From: Microbispora siamensis
Lineage (GTDB): Bacteria; Actinomycetota; Actinomycetes; Streptosporangiales; Streptosporangiaceae
Assembly (NCBI RefSeq): GCF_016863095.1
Contig: NZ_BOOF01000004.1
Coordinates: 402,502-466,501 of the forward strand
DNA: 64,000 nt
Reading direction: 5' to 3'
Shown here: piece by piece, positions 17,714 through 25,557 of the stretch
Layout: every line of letters starts with the position of its first letter
Numbering within the stretch: the first letter of the stretch is position 1
Position numbers and translations under genes: made by a program
The notes under the pieces: model-generated
What the model saw: the letters and a program-made list of their open reading frames with translations, nothing else
Told to the model about the DNA's origin: nothing
Databases searched by the model: none

Positions 17714-18640
17714 ATGGACGACTTCTGGAAGCCCCTGGAAATAACCCCGGACGGCTCCGCCGCCACACCCGGCGGACTGGTGGAACGGCTGCGCGAAACG
17801 AACGTGGGCGACCTGCTGGTCCGCGAGAAGGCGCTCGTCTTCCGGGGGTTCGGCGTCACACCCGAGACCCTCGATCCCGTCATGGACATGCTGCTGCCCA
17901 ACCGGCTGGCGTACGTGCACGGCAACTCGCCCCGCACCAAGGTGGGCGGCAACGTCTACACCTCGACCGAGTACCCGCCCGAGTACACGATCTCCATGCA
18001 CAACGAGTTGTCGTACTCCGCCACCTGGCCCTCGCGGCTGCTGTTCTACTGCGAGAAGGCGGCCGAGAGCGGCGGCGCCACCCCCGTCGTGGACGGCGTG
18101 CGCTGGCTGGAGTCGCTCGACGACGAGGTCAGGGAGGCCTTCGCCAAGGGCGTGCGCTACACGCAGAACCTGCACGCCGGCCGGGGGCTCGGCAAGAGCT
18201 GGCAGGAGACGTTCGAAACCGAGGACCGCGACGAGGTGGCCGGGTTCCTCGACCGCATCGGCGCGGACTGGCAGTGGCGGCCCGACGGCGGCGTACGGAT
18301 CTCCCAGGTCAGGCCCGCCACCACCCGGCACCCCGTGACCGGCGCCGAGGTGTGGTTCAACCAGGCCGACCAGTGGCACCCCGCGTCGCTGGGCGACGAG
18401 GCCGCCGCCATGCTGGCCGAACTCATGCCGCCGGAGGAGCTGCCGCAGTCGGTGACGTTCCCGGACGGCGCCCCGATCCCCGGCGAGTACGTGATCCAGG
18501 TGCGCGACCGGGGCCTGGACAACGCGGTGGACGTCGACTGGCGGGAGGGCGACCTGCTGTTGATCGACAACGTGCTGGTCGGGCACGGCCGCAGGCCCTT
18601 CACCGGCTCCCGCCGCATCCTCGTCGCCATGTCCGACTGA
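17714..18640 (+). CDS. TauD-like Fe(II)/2-oxoglutarate dioxygenase, SyrP-like
   Basis: 308 residues. The iron-binding facial triad is visible: His and acidic residue in 'SMHNELSYSATWP' and the distal His in 'DNVLVGHGRRPFTGSRRILV', whose second Arg probably binds 2-oxoglutarate. The segment from 'EYPPEYTISMHNE' through 'WFNQADQWHP' follows the SyrP-like group within the clavaminate-synthase/TauD superfamily. These enzymes hydroxylate amino acids, often at the beta carbon of aspartate-type residues held on a carrier protein. An AGAAGGAGG ribosome site precedes ATG 17714. It is first in an operon with the FkbH-like and glycosyltransferase genes, so it probably hydroxylates the amino acid activated by the synthetase. 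That pairing is inference. Confidence 0.85.
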   Translation: MDDFWKPLEITPDGSAATPGGLVERLRETNVGDLLVREKALVFRGFGVTPETLDPVMDMLLPNRLAYVHGNSPRTKVGGNVYTSTEYPPEYTISMHNELSYSATWPSRLLFYCEKAAESGGATPVVDGVRWLESLDDEVREAFAKGVRYTQNLHAGRGLGKSWQETFETEDRDEVAGFLDRIGADWQWRPDGGVRISQVRPATTRHPVTGAEVWFNQADQWHPASLGDEAAAMLAELMPPEELPQSVTFPDGAPIPGEYVIQVRDRGLDNAVDVDWREGDLLLIDNVLVGHGRRPFTGSRRILVAMSD

Positions 18641-18664
18641 CCGCGCTCTCGGAAGGGAAACGCC

Positions 18665-20767
18665 GTGAACAAGATCGGGCTCGGGGTCGCCGCGACCTTC
18701 ACCGCCGAGCCGCTCGGGGACGCCCTGCGGTTCTGGCTCGCGGAACTGGACATCGAGGGAGACGCCGAGAAGGACGTCGCCTTCGCTCCGTACGGCCAGG
18801 TCTTCCCCTCGCTCCTCGATCCGGGCAGCGTGCTCGGCCGGGCCGAGGCCGCCGTCGTGCTGGTCCGGGCCGAGGACCTGGTTGCCGAGGACCTGGTTGC
18901 CGGGGATTCGGCCGCCGGGCGGGACGGGCTCGGCGAGGTGGAGGCCGTGGCCACCGACCTCGCCGCCGCGCTGCGTACCTCGGCCCGCGCGTCCGGCAGG
19001 CCCCACGTGCTCGTCGTCTGTCCTCCCTCGCCCGAGCACGGCTCGCCCGAGGCCCACGGGCGTCTCACGTCCCGGCTGGTCCAGGCGTTCGAGGGCGACC
19101 GGGCGGTCTGCGTGCTCGCCTCCGCCGAGCCGTACGAGCCGGCGCCGGAGGCCGTCCACGACGCCTTCGCCGACCGGACCGGCAACGTGCCCTACACCGA
19201 CCGCTACTTCGCCGCGCTGGCCACCGCGGTCACCCGCCGCCTGCACGCCATGACCACCCCGCGTCCCAAGGTCGTCGCCGTGGACTGCGACGGCACGCTC
19301 TGGGACGGCGTGGTCGGCGAGGACGGCCCCGACGGCGTGGTCATCGGCCCCGAGCGGATGGAGGTCTGGCGGGAGCTGGCCCGCCAGGTCGCCGCGGGCA
19401 GGCTGCTGTGCCTGTGCAGCAAGAACGAGGAGAAGGACGTCCGCGAGGTGTTCGCGCGGCATCCGGAGCTGCCGGTCGGCCTGGACGACGTCGCCGCGAT
19501 GCGCGTCGGGTGGGAGGCCAAGTCGCAGGCGCTGCGCGCGCTCGCCGCCGAGCTCGACCTCGGGCTCGACTCCTTCGTCTTCCTCGACGACAGCCCGGTC
19601 GAGTGCGCCGAGGTCCGGGCCGGCTGCCCCGAGGTGCTGACCCTCCGGCTCCCGGCTGGCGCCGCGGAGGCGGCCGCCTTCCTGCGGCACTGCTGGCCCC
19701 TCGACCTGGCCGCGGTCACCGAGGCCGACCGCGAGCGCACCCGGCGCTACCAGGAGGAACGGCGGCGCGAGCACGCCAGGGGCGAGATGTCCCTGGCCGA
19801 CTTCTTCGCCACGCTCGATCTGCGGGTGACCATCACTCCGGCCGGTGCCGAGCACGAGGCCCGGGCCGCTCAGCTCGCCGAGCGGACCAACCAGTTCAAC
19901 CTCTCCGGGGCGCGCCGCCTGGACGGCGACGAGAAGTTCGTCGTGGACGTCCGGGACCGCTTCGGGGACTACGGCGTCGTCGGCCTCACCGACGTACGGA
20001 CGGAGGGGGACACGCTGCGCGCCGGCGCGTTCCTGCTGAGCTGCCGGGCGCTCGGGCGCGGGGTGGAGCACCGCATGCTCGCGCACCTGGGGGCGCTCGC
20101 GCGGGAGCGCGGACTGGCCCGGGTCGCCCTGGCCTTCCGGGCGACCGAGCGCAACCGACCGGCCAGGGACTTCCTCGCCGCCCTGCCCGCCACGGTGGAG
20201 CCGTACGGCGAGGAGGCGGCCTGGTACGTCCTCGACGCGGGCGACGCGGCGGCCGTCGTCCACGCGCCGGGCCCTGCTGAGGAGAGGGCAGCGGGGCCCG
20301 CCCGGACCACACAGGCCACCGAACCGGCGGCCGCTCCCGCGGGCTGGGCGGCCGTCGAACGGATCGCGACCCGGCTGACCGGCGCCGACGCGATCCTCGA
20401 CGCCATGCGGGCCGCCCGCCCCGTGGCGGAGGTGGCCGGAGCGAGCCCTGTCGAGGCGACCGTCATGCGGATGTGGGCCGAGCTGCTCGACGCGGCGCCG
20501 GCCTCGGTGAGCGACGGCTTCTTCCAATTGGGCGGCCACTCGCTGCGGCTGGTGCAGTTCATGGCGCGGGTGCGTGCGGAGTTCGGCGTCGAGCTGCCCT
20601 TCGACACGCTCTACACCACCTCGTTCACCGTCGCCGAGGTCGCCAAGGCGATCGAGGAGCGGCAGCTCGCCGACACCGACGAGGAGGAGCTGGCCGGGCT
20701 GCTCGACGAGCTCGCGGGCCTGTCGGACGAGGAGATCGACGCGCTGCTCGACTCCGGGAACGGCTGA
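18665..20767 (+). CDS. FkbH-like HAD glyceryl-loading enzyme fused to a C-terminal carrier protein
   Basis: 700 residues from GTG 18665 (GGAAGGGAA upstream). After an N-terminal region of about 195 residues comes the HAD-IIIC domain with 'AVDCDGTLWDGVVGEDG' near 205, 'CSKNEEKDV' near 255 and 'FVFLDDSPVECAEV' near 310. Next is the GNAT-like FkbH C-domain ('AQLAERTNQFNLSG', about 400). A linker leads to a carrier domain near 595-675 with the phosphopantetheine serine in 'LGGHSLRLVQFM', ending in an acidic tail. FkbH enzymes take 1,3-bisphosphoglycerate, dephosphorylate it and leave a glyceryl thioester on a carrier. Having the carrier in the same chain suggests self-loading. The condensation domain of the synthetase could then use this glyceryl unit as donor. 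Confidence 0.88.
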   Translation: MNKIGLGVAATFTAEPLGDALRFWLAELDIEGDAEKDVAFAPYGQVFPSLLDPGSVLGRAEAAVVLVRAEDLVAEDLVAGDSAAGRDGLGEVEAVATDLAAALRTSARASGRPHVLVVCPPSPEHGSPEAHGRLTSRLVQAFEGDRAVCVLASAEPYEPAPEAVHDAFADRTGNVPYTDRYFAALATAVTRRLHAMTTPRPKVVAVDCDGTLWDGVVGEDGPDGVVIGPERMEVWRELARQVAAGRLLCLCSKNEEKDVREVFARHPELPVGLDDVAAMRVGWEAKSQALRALAAELDLGLDSFVFLDDSPVECAEVRAGCPEVLTLRLPAGAAEAAAFLRHCWPLDLAAVTEADRERTRRYQEERRREHARGEMSLADFFATLDLRVTITPAGAEHEARAAQLAERTNQFNLSGARRLDGDEKFVVDVRDRFGDYGVVGLTDVRTEGDTLRAGAFLLSCRALGRGVEHRMLAHLGALARERGLARVALAFRATERNRPARDFLAALPATVEPYGEEAAWYVLDAGDAAAVVHAPGPAEERAAGPARTTQATEPAAAPAGWAAVERIATRLTGADAILDAMRAARPVAEVAGASPVEATVMRMWAELLDAAPASVSDGFFQLGGHSLRLVQFMARVRAEFGVELPFDTLYTTSFTVAEVAKAIEERQLADTDEEELAGLLDELAGLSDEEIDALLDSGNG

Positions 20768-20772
20768 TCCGC

Positions 20773-22056
20773 ATGGCCACGATGCTGCTGAGCACCCACG
20801 GCACCAACGGCGACGTGCTCCCGTTCGTACGGATCGGGCGCGAGCTGGCGGAGCGCGGCCACGACGTCATCGTGATGACGCACTCCTGGTTCGCCGACCG
20901 GATCGAGGCCGCGGGTCTCCGGCACCTGCCGATCGACACGGCGGAGGGCTACGACCGGCACCTGGACGACGCCAGGCGCTACATGCTCGATCCCCTGAAA
21001 GACCCCGACGGCGTGCTCGCGCTCTACCGGCGCAACGGCCTGTTCGAGCTGCTCGCCGACGAGGTCCGCATGATCGAGGCGCACTACCGGCCGGGGGAGA
21101 CGGTGGTGGTCGCCCGGCACACCTCGGGCATCGCCGCGCTGATGGCCGCCGAACTGCGCGGGGTCCCGGTGGCGCTGGTGTCCGTCACGCCCCACCAGTA
21201 CGTCTCGCTGCCGGTGCTCGGGAACCTCTTCCGGCGCGTGCTCGGGCAGGGGTACGACGAGGTCTTCCGGGCGTTCGGCCTGCGCCCGGTCCGCGACTGG
21301 GCCGCCTATCTGACGAGCGTCAAGACCCAGCTCGCGCTGTGGCCGGAATGGTTCGACGCGGCGGGCCAGCCGGCGCCGGAGCACGTCGTCCGCTGCGGGT
21401 TCGTGCTCGGGGACACGGCGGAGGGGCCGGTCCCCGACTGGGCCGAGCCGCCCGTGCTGATCACCGGTGGCACCGGGCAGGTGCTGCACGATCGGTTCTA
21501 CGACGTGGCGGCCCGGGCGTGCCGGCGCATCGGGAGGAAGGCCCTGCTGGTGAACCGGCACCCGTCGTTCCTTCCCGAGTCGCTGCCCGACGGGGTGGAG
21601 TGGGTGCCTTCGGCGCCGTTCGCCTCGGTCATGCCCCATGTCGCCGCGGTCGTCCATCACGGCGGGATCGGCACGCTCGCCAGGGCGCTGTCGTCGGCTA
21701 CCCCGCAGGTGCTGCTCGCGCACGGCGTCGACCGTCCGGACAACGCCGAGCGGCTGGACCGCGCGGGTGTCGCGGAGTGGCTGCCGGTGTCGCGCTGGGA
21801 CGAGGACCGGGCGGCCGCCCTGCTGGTCCGGGCCCTGGACTCCGCGGCCGGCGGCGGATATCGGGAGCGGATCGCGGCGCTCGCGGCCGACGCCGCGTCG
21901 GGGAACGCCGTGCGCGTCGTGGCCGAGCACGCCGAGGCGCTGATCGGCACCGACGCGGTCATGACGCGGCCGGATCCGCGCGAGCGGCTTGCGCGTCTCA
22001 CCCCGGAGCAGCGCACCCGCCTGGCCGCCATGGCGCGCGCCCGCCGGGGCGTGTGA
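20773..22056 (+). CDS. GT1-family glycosyltransferase
   Basis: 427 residues with the GT-B fold of the macrolide/glycopeptide UGT type: N-terminal 'STHGTNGDVLPFVRIGRELAERGH', then the C-terminal nucleotide-sugar motif around 'PHVAAVVHHGGIGTLARALS' and 'VDRPDNAERLDRAGVAEWL'. It should transfer a sugar from a nucleotide donor to a hydroxyl group. ATG 20773 is 5 bases after the FkbH-like stop, so translation is probably coupled. The C-terminal 'RLTPEQRTRLAAMARARRG' resembles the short helix that starts many peptide synthetase subunits (compare the synthetase N-terminus 'LIASLSPRRQEALRRLL'), which could be a docking element; this is speculative. The sugar donor is unknown, as no deoxysugar genes are nearby. 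Confidence 0.88.
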   Translation: MATMLLSTHGTNGDVLPFVRIGRELAERGHDVIVMTHSWFADRIEAAGLRHLPIDTAEGYDRHLDDARRYMLDPLKDPDGVLALYRRNGLFELLADEVRMIEAHYRPGETVVVARHTSGIAALMAAELRGVPVALVSVTPHQYVSLPVLGNLFRRVLGQGYDEVFRAFGLRPVRDWAAYLTSVKTQLALWPEWFDAAGQPAPEHVVRCGFVLGDTAEGPVPDWAEPPVLITGGTGQVLHDRFYDVAARACRRIGRKALLVNRHPSFLPESLPDGVEWVPSAPFASVMPHVAAVVHHGGIGTLARALSSATPQVLLAHGVDRPDNAERLDRAGVAEWLPVSRWDEDRAAALLVRALDSAAGGGYRERIAALAADAASGNAVRVVAEHAEALIGTDAVMTRPDPRERLARLTPEQRTRLAAMARARRGV

Positions 22057-22106
22057 AGGAGGGACTCCCGGGTACGCCGAGTTGCCGTACCGACGGAGGG
22101 GGACCC

Positions 22107-22931
22107 ATGGGCGGCACGGTGGCGCCGATCTCGCGCTTCGACTACGACAAGGTGGCGATCGTCACCGGGGGCGACTCGGGGATCGGGCGGGCGACCGCGG
22201 TGACGCTCGCCGCCCAGGGCTTCGACGTCGGCGTCACCTATCACCGGGACGAGAAGGGCGCGCGGGAGACCGCGGAGCAGGTAGAGGTGCGGGGGCGCCG
22301 GGCCGCGGTGCGGCGGCACGACCTGACCGACCCGGTGGCCGCGGCGGAGGTGATCGACGAGCTCGCCGACGAGCTGGGCGGCCTCGGCGTGCTGGTGAAC
22401 AACGCCGGCACCGGCACGGCCGAGCCGCTGCTGGAGATCGACTACGACCGGTGGCGGTCGGTCCTCGCGGTCGACCTCGACGGGCCGTTCCTGTGCTCGC
22501 AGCGGGCCGCCCGCCGGATGATCGAACGCGGTGCAGGCGGCCGGATCGTCAACGTGACCAGCGTCCACGAGGAGTACCCCCGTCTCGGCGCCGGGCCCTA
22601 CTGCGCAGCCAAGGGCGGCCTGCGGATGCTGAGCCGCACGCTCGCGATGGAGCTGGCCAGGCACGGCATCACGGTCAACACCGTGGCCCCCGGGGAGATC
22701 GCGACTCCCATGACCGGGCAGGAGGACCAGCCGCCCCGGCCCGACACCCGGCCCGGCTACCCGCTCGGCCGTCCGGGCGACGCCCGCGAGGTCGCCGCCG
22801 TCATCGCCTTCCTGGCCGGGCCGACCGCGTCGTACGTCACCGGCGCGTCGCTGTTCGTGGACGGCGGGCTCGGCCTGATGGGCCCGCAGGCCGCCGGCGA
22901 CATCGACAAGGACATCTGGGCGAGCGCCTGA
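22107..22931 (+). CDS. Short-chain dehydrogenase/reductase
   Basis: 274 residues with all classical SDR features: cofactor loop 'VTGGDSGIGRATA', 'NNAG', catalytic 'YCAAKGG' with the Tyr/Lys pair, Ser in 'NVTSVHEEYP', and C-terminal 'FLAGPTASYVTGASLFVDGG'. 'HDLTDP' after the second strand fits the glucose-dehydrogenase-like classical branch. It is on the same strand 50 bases after the glycosyltransferase and may be the last gene of the biosynthetic operon or an unrelated housekeeping gene. Substrate not predictable. Confidence 0.88.
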   Translation: MGGTVAPISRFDYDKVAIVTGGDSGIGRATAVTLAAQGFDVGVTYHRDEKGARETAEQVEVRGRRAAVRRHDLTDPVAAAEVIDELADELGGLGVLVNNAGTGTAEPLLEIDYDRWRSVLAVDLDGPFLCSQRAARRMIERGAGGRIVNVTSVHEEYPRLGAGPYCAAKGGLRMLSRTLAMELARHGITVNTVAPGEIATPMTGQEDQPPRPDTRPGYPLGRPGDAREVAAVIAFLAGPTASYVTGASLFVDGGLGLMGPQAAGDIDKDIWASA

Positions 22932-22937
22932 CGCCCG

Positions 22938-23333
22938 TCACGCTTCGGGCAGGGCGGCGGCCAGGCCGTCGAGCACCTGCCGCAGCCCGTACGCGAAGAG
23001 CCTCTCGTTCTGGTCGGCACGGTGCGGTCCCTCGGCCTCCACCATGATCCGGATCAGCGTGGGGTGGGCGCCCGAGGCGATGATCGAGTCGCCGTACGCG
23101 CCCTGGGCGGCCAGCCACGTCTTCGCGTCGTAACCGGCGGCCCGCTGCGCGACCTCGTACGCCACCGAACCGTGCACGAAGATCTGGATCGTGCTCACGG
23201 CGGCCAGCATCGCGTCGGGGCCGAGGCCGAGCCCGTCGACCGCGCGCAGCCACGCCTCCAGCCAGCGCAGGCTGCCCGGGCCGAGACCGGGCCGCGCCGC
23301 CGCGGCGGCCGGAAACCAGGGACGGCGCAGCAT
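22938..23333 (-). pseudogene. TetR-family regulator, C-terminal remnant
   Basis: The translated segment from 'MLRRPWFPAAAAARPGLGPG' through 'VSTIQIFVHGSVAYEVAQRA' to 'LRQVLDGLAAALPEA' matches the ligand-binding half of TetR regulators (TetR_C type, with the 'RHPW'-like and 'YVxGxxxxE'-like landmarks). The whole DNA-binding N-terminus is missing: upstream of residue 1 the frame is antisense to a monooxygenase remnant. Homology stops exactly where the monooxygenase homology starts on the other strand, which points to one deletion that removed both 5' ends. An ATG at 23333 could still express the 131-residue fragment. Confidence 0.7.
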
Positions 23334-23344
23334 GAGCGCGCGCG

Positions 23345-24227
23345 AGATCCGGCGGGGGTGCCCCCTCACCGGATTCGACGCGGGCGACGACGGGGTGACC
23401 GTCACCACGCCGGCCGGGCGGATCCGGGCGGGCTGGCTGGCCGGGTGTGACGGCGGCCGGAGCATGGTCCTCCGCCCGCCGACAGGAGCGCGCCGATCAC
23501 CGCGGAGGAGATCGCCGACTGCCTGCGCCGGGTCGCGGGGATCGACCCGGGCATCGTCTCGGTGCGCACCGGCACCAGGTACACCGACGCCACCCGGCAG
23601 GCCGCCACCTATCGGGCGGGCCGGGTTCTGCTGGCGGGCGACGCCGCGCACATCCATTCGCCTGCGGGCGGACAGGGCCTCAACCTCGGCATCGGCGACG
23701 CGATAAACCTCGGCTGGAAGCTCGCCGCCACCGTACGCGGATGGGCGCCCGAGGGGCTGCTCGACACCTATACCGAAGAACGCCATCCGGTCGGCGCATG
23801 GGTGCAGGGCTGGAGCGACGCCCAGACCGCGCTCGGCCGTCCCGACGCCCGCACGGCGGCGCTGCGGGCCGTGGTCGCCGACCTGCTCGACACCGTGCCC
23901 GGCGCGACGTACGTGATGAAGCAGATCTCCGGTGTCGGGCGGCTGCGCGGCCGCGTGGCGCCCGATCTCGTGCTCGACGACGGCAGCCTCCTCGCGGGCC
24001 ACTGCCGCACCGCCCGCTTCCTGCTCGTCACGCGGGACCCCGGGCTCGCCGCGCGCGCCGAGGGCTTCGCCGACCGTCTCACCGTGCTCCCAGGCCCGGA
24101 CATGCTCGTCCGCCCGGACGGGTACGTCGCGTGGGCCGGCGAGCCGCCCGCGGACCCGTTCACGCGGTGGCTCGGGCTGAAAGGGCTCGGGCTGAGAGGG
24201 CTCGGGCTGAAAGGGCTCGGTGGCTGA
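23345..24227 (+). pseudogene. FAD-dependent aromatic monooxygenase, truncated and internally deleted
   Basis: From 23345 one frame encodes 'EIRRGCPLTGFDAGDDGVTV' and 'WLAGCDGGRS' (the DG motif of PheA/TfdB-type flavin hydroxylases). At about 23465-23490 homology jumps to another frame with 'APITAEEIADCLRRVAGI', followed by the second FAD motif 'GRVLLAGDAAHIHSPAGGQG' and a normal C-terminal domain to 24227. Missing are the N-terminal GxGxxG domain (about 100 residues) and about 100 residues between the two pieces. It cannot make an active enzyme. The last 15 codons are three imperfect 15-base repeats. The 222-residue C-terminal piece still has intact coding character, so the loss looks recent. 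Confidence 0.75.
24177..24223 (+). repeat. Three tandem 15-base repeats at the end of the broken monooxygenase gene
   Basis: Three copies of CTGAAAGGGCTCGGG or its variant CTGAGAGGGCTCGGG follow each other directly and encode 'GLKGLGLRGLGLKGLGG' at the protein C-terminus. The third copy ends in T instead of G. This looks like slipped-strand amplification of a 15-base unit. Confidence 0.7.
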
Positions 24228-24294
24228 GGGGCCTTGTCGCGCGGCCCGGGCGTGGGTGACGATGGCGCCTGAAGACGCGGAGAGTGAGGGCGCC

Positions 24295-25557
24295 GTGACC
24301 AATCCATGGCTCGCGCTTGAGTCCGGGGCCGACGCGGCGGAGCGCACGGGTGAGCTGCGCCGCGCCCATGAGCGCTTCCTGTCGGCCGGGGCGATCGACG
24401 GACCGGTACGTTCCCTCGTCGCCGACTCGTGGCGGCGCTCGGCCCGGGCCGTGGACCCGGACGCGCTCGCGCCGCTGGAACTCACCGACGCCGAACTCGA
24501 GGAGTATCGCAACGCGCACCCGCTGGCCCAGGTGCTGCCGCTGTTCCGCGACCTGCTGGGCGGCATCGCCGACGACGGGCGGCATCTGCTCGCGGTGTGC
24601 GACGCGGCCGGCCGGCTGCTGTGGGTCGAGGGGCATCGCGGGGCGCGGGCGCGGGCCGAGCGGATGAACTTCGTCGCCGGAGCCCGATGGGACGAGTCCC
24701 ACGCGGGCACCAACGCCCCCGGCGTCGCGCTCGCGGTCGACCATCCGGTGCAGATCTTCGCGGCCGAGCACTTCGCCGTACCGGTGCAGCCGTGGACCTG
24801 CGCCGCCGCGCCGATCCACGACCCGCACACCGGCCGCCTGCTCGGCGCGGTCGACGTCACCGGTGGCGACAACCTGGCCAGCCCGTACAGCCTGGCCCTC
24901 GTGCAGGCGGCTGCCCGCGCCGCCGAGGCTCACCTCGCGACACTTCCGGCTCCGGCGCTCGCGCCCGCCGTGACGCTCACGGCCCTGGGCCGGGACGACG
25001 CCGTGCTCAGCGAGGGCCCGCGCCGCATCAGGCTGGGCCCCAGGCACAGCGAGATCGTCGTGCTGCTGGCCTGCCATCCCGAGGGCCTGGGCAGCGACCA
25101 GCTCAGCGCGGAGCTGTACGGCGACCGCATGCTGAACCCCGTCACGCTCCGCGCGGAGCTGTCCCGGCTGCGTCATCGGCTCGGCCCGCTGCTCGACTCC
25201 CGTCCGTACCGGTTGCGGGTGCCGGTGCGGGCCGACTTCCAGGAGCTCGCCGAGCACCTGGCCGCCGCGGACGCCGGCGCCGCGCTGCGGGCCTATCGGG
25301 GGCCGCTCCTGCCCGGCTCCGACGCGCCCGGCGTCGTCTGGCAGCGCCGCCTGCTGGACGACGGCGTACGCGACCTGCTGGTGGCCCGGCGCGACCCCGC
25401 GCTGCTCGAACGGTGGACGCGCGCGCCGTGGGGGAGGGACGACATCGTCGCCTGGCAGGCGCTGCTGGCCGCGCTGCCCGCCGGATCCCCGGCCCGGGCG
25501 AGGGCCGCCCGGCGGGTGCGGGACCTCGACGCGGAGTACGGCCTGCCGTTCAGGTGA
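24295..25557 (+). CDS. GAF-domain transcriptional regulator (AcoR-like sensor with winged-helix-type C-terminus)
   Basis: 420 residues from GTG 24295 (ATG 24262 is an alternative). The start 'NPWLALESGADAAERTGELRRAHERFL' and 'VADSWRRSARAVDPD' are the standard beginning of actinobacterial GAF regulators; the GAF domain follows with 'ARWDESHAGTNAPGVAL' and 'AAPIHDPHTGRLLGAVDVTG'. From about residue 250 a DNA-binding part has 'LGPRHSEIVVLLACHPEGL' and 'LRAELSRLRHRLGPLL'. There is no sigma-54 AAA domain. Such regulators commonly sit beside aldehyde dehydrogenase/DUF779 genes, here 2.6 kb downstream, and probably control them. It overlaps the convergent reductase gene by 8 bases. Confidence 0.85.
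   Translation: MTNPWLALESGADAAERTGELRRAHERFLSAGAIDGPVRSLVADSWRRSARAVDPDALAPLELTDAELEEYRNAHPLAQVLPLFRDLLGGIADDGRHLLAVCDAAGRLLWVEGHRGARARAERMNFVAGARWDESHAGTNAPGVALAVDHPVQIFAAEHFAVPVQPWTCAAAPIHDPHTGRLLGAVDVTGGDNLASPYSLALVQAAARAAEAHLATLPAPALAPAVTLTALGRDDAVLSEGPRRIRLGPRHSEIVVLLACHPEGLGSDQLSAELYGDRMLNPVTLRAELSRLRHRLGPLLDSRPYRLRVPVRADFQELAEHLAAADAGAALRAYRGPLLPGSDAPGVVWQRRLLDDGVRDLLVARRDPALLERWTRAPWGRDDIVAWQALLAALPAGSPARARAARRVRDLDAEYGLPFR

Noticed and set aside
17456..20539. A very long open frame on the minus strand, antisense to the dioxygenase and FkbH-like genes
   Set aside because: It mirrors the real genes' third-position GC bias, encodes low-complexity Gly/Arg/Leu/Val protein with no domain, and has no ribosome site.
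22107..22931. SDR gene as a certain member of the biosynthetic cluster
   Set aside because: It follows on the same strand but resembles common glucose-dehydrogenase-like SDRs; membership is only possible.
24177..24223. Short tandem repeats as a possible CRISPR or regulatory array
   Set aside because: Three direct 15-base copies without spacers inside a coding frame are simple slippage repeats.
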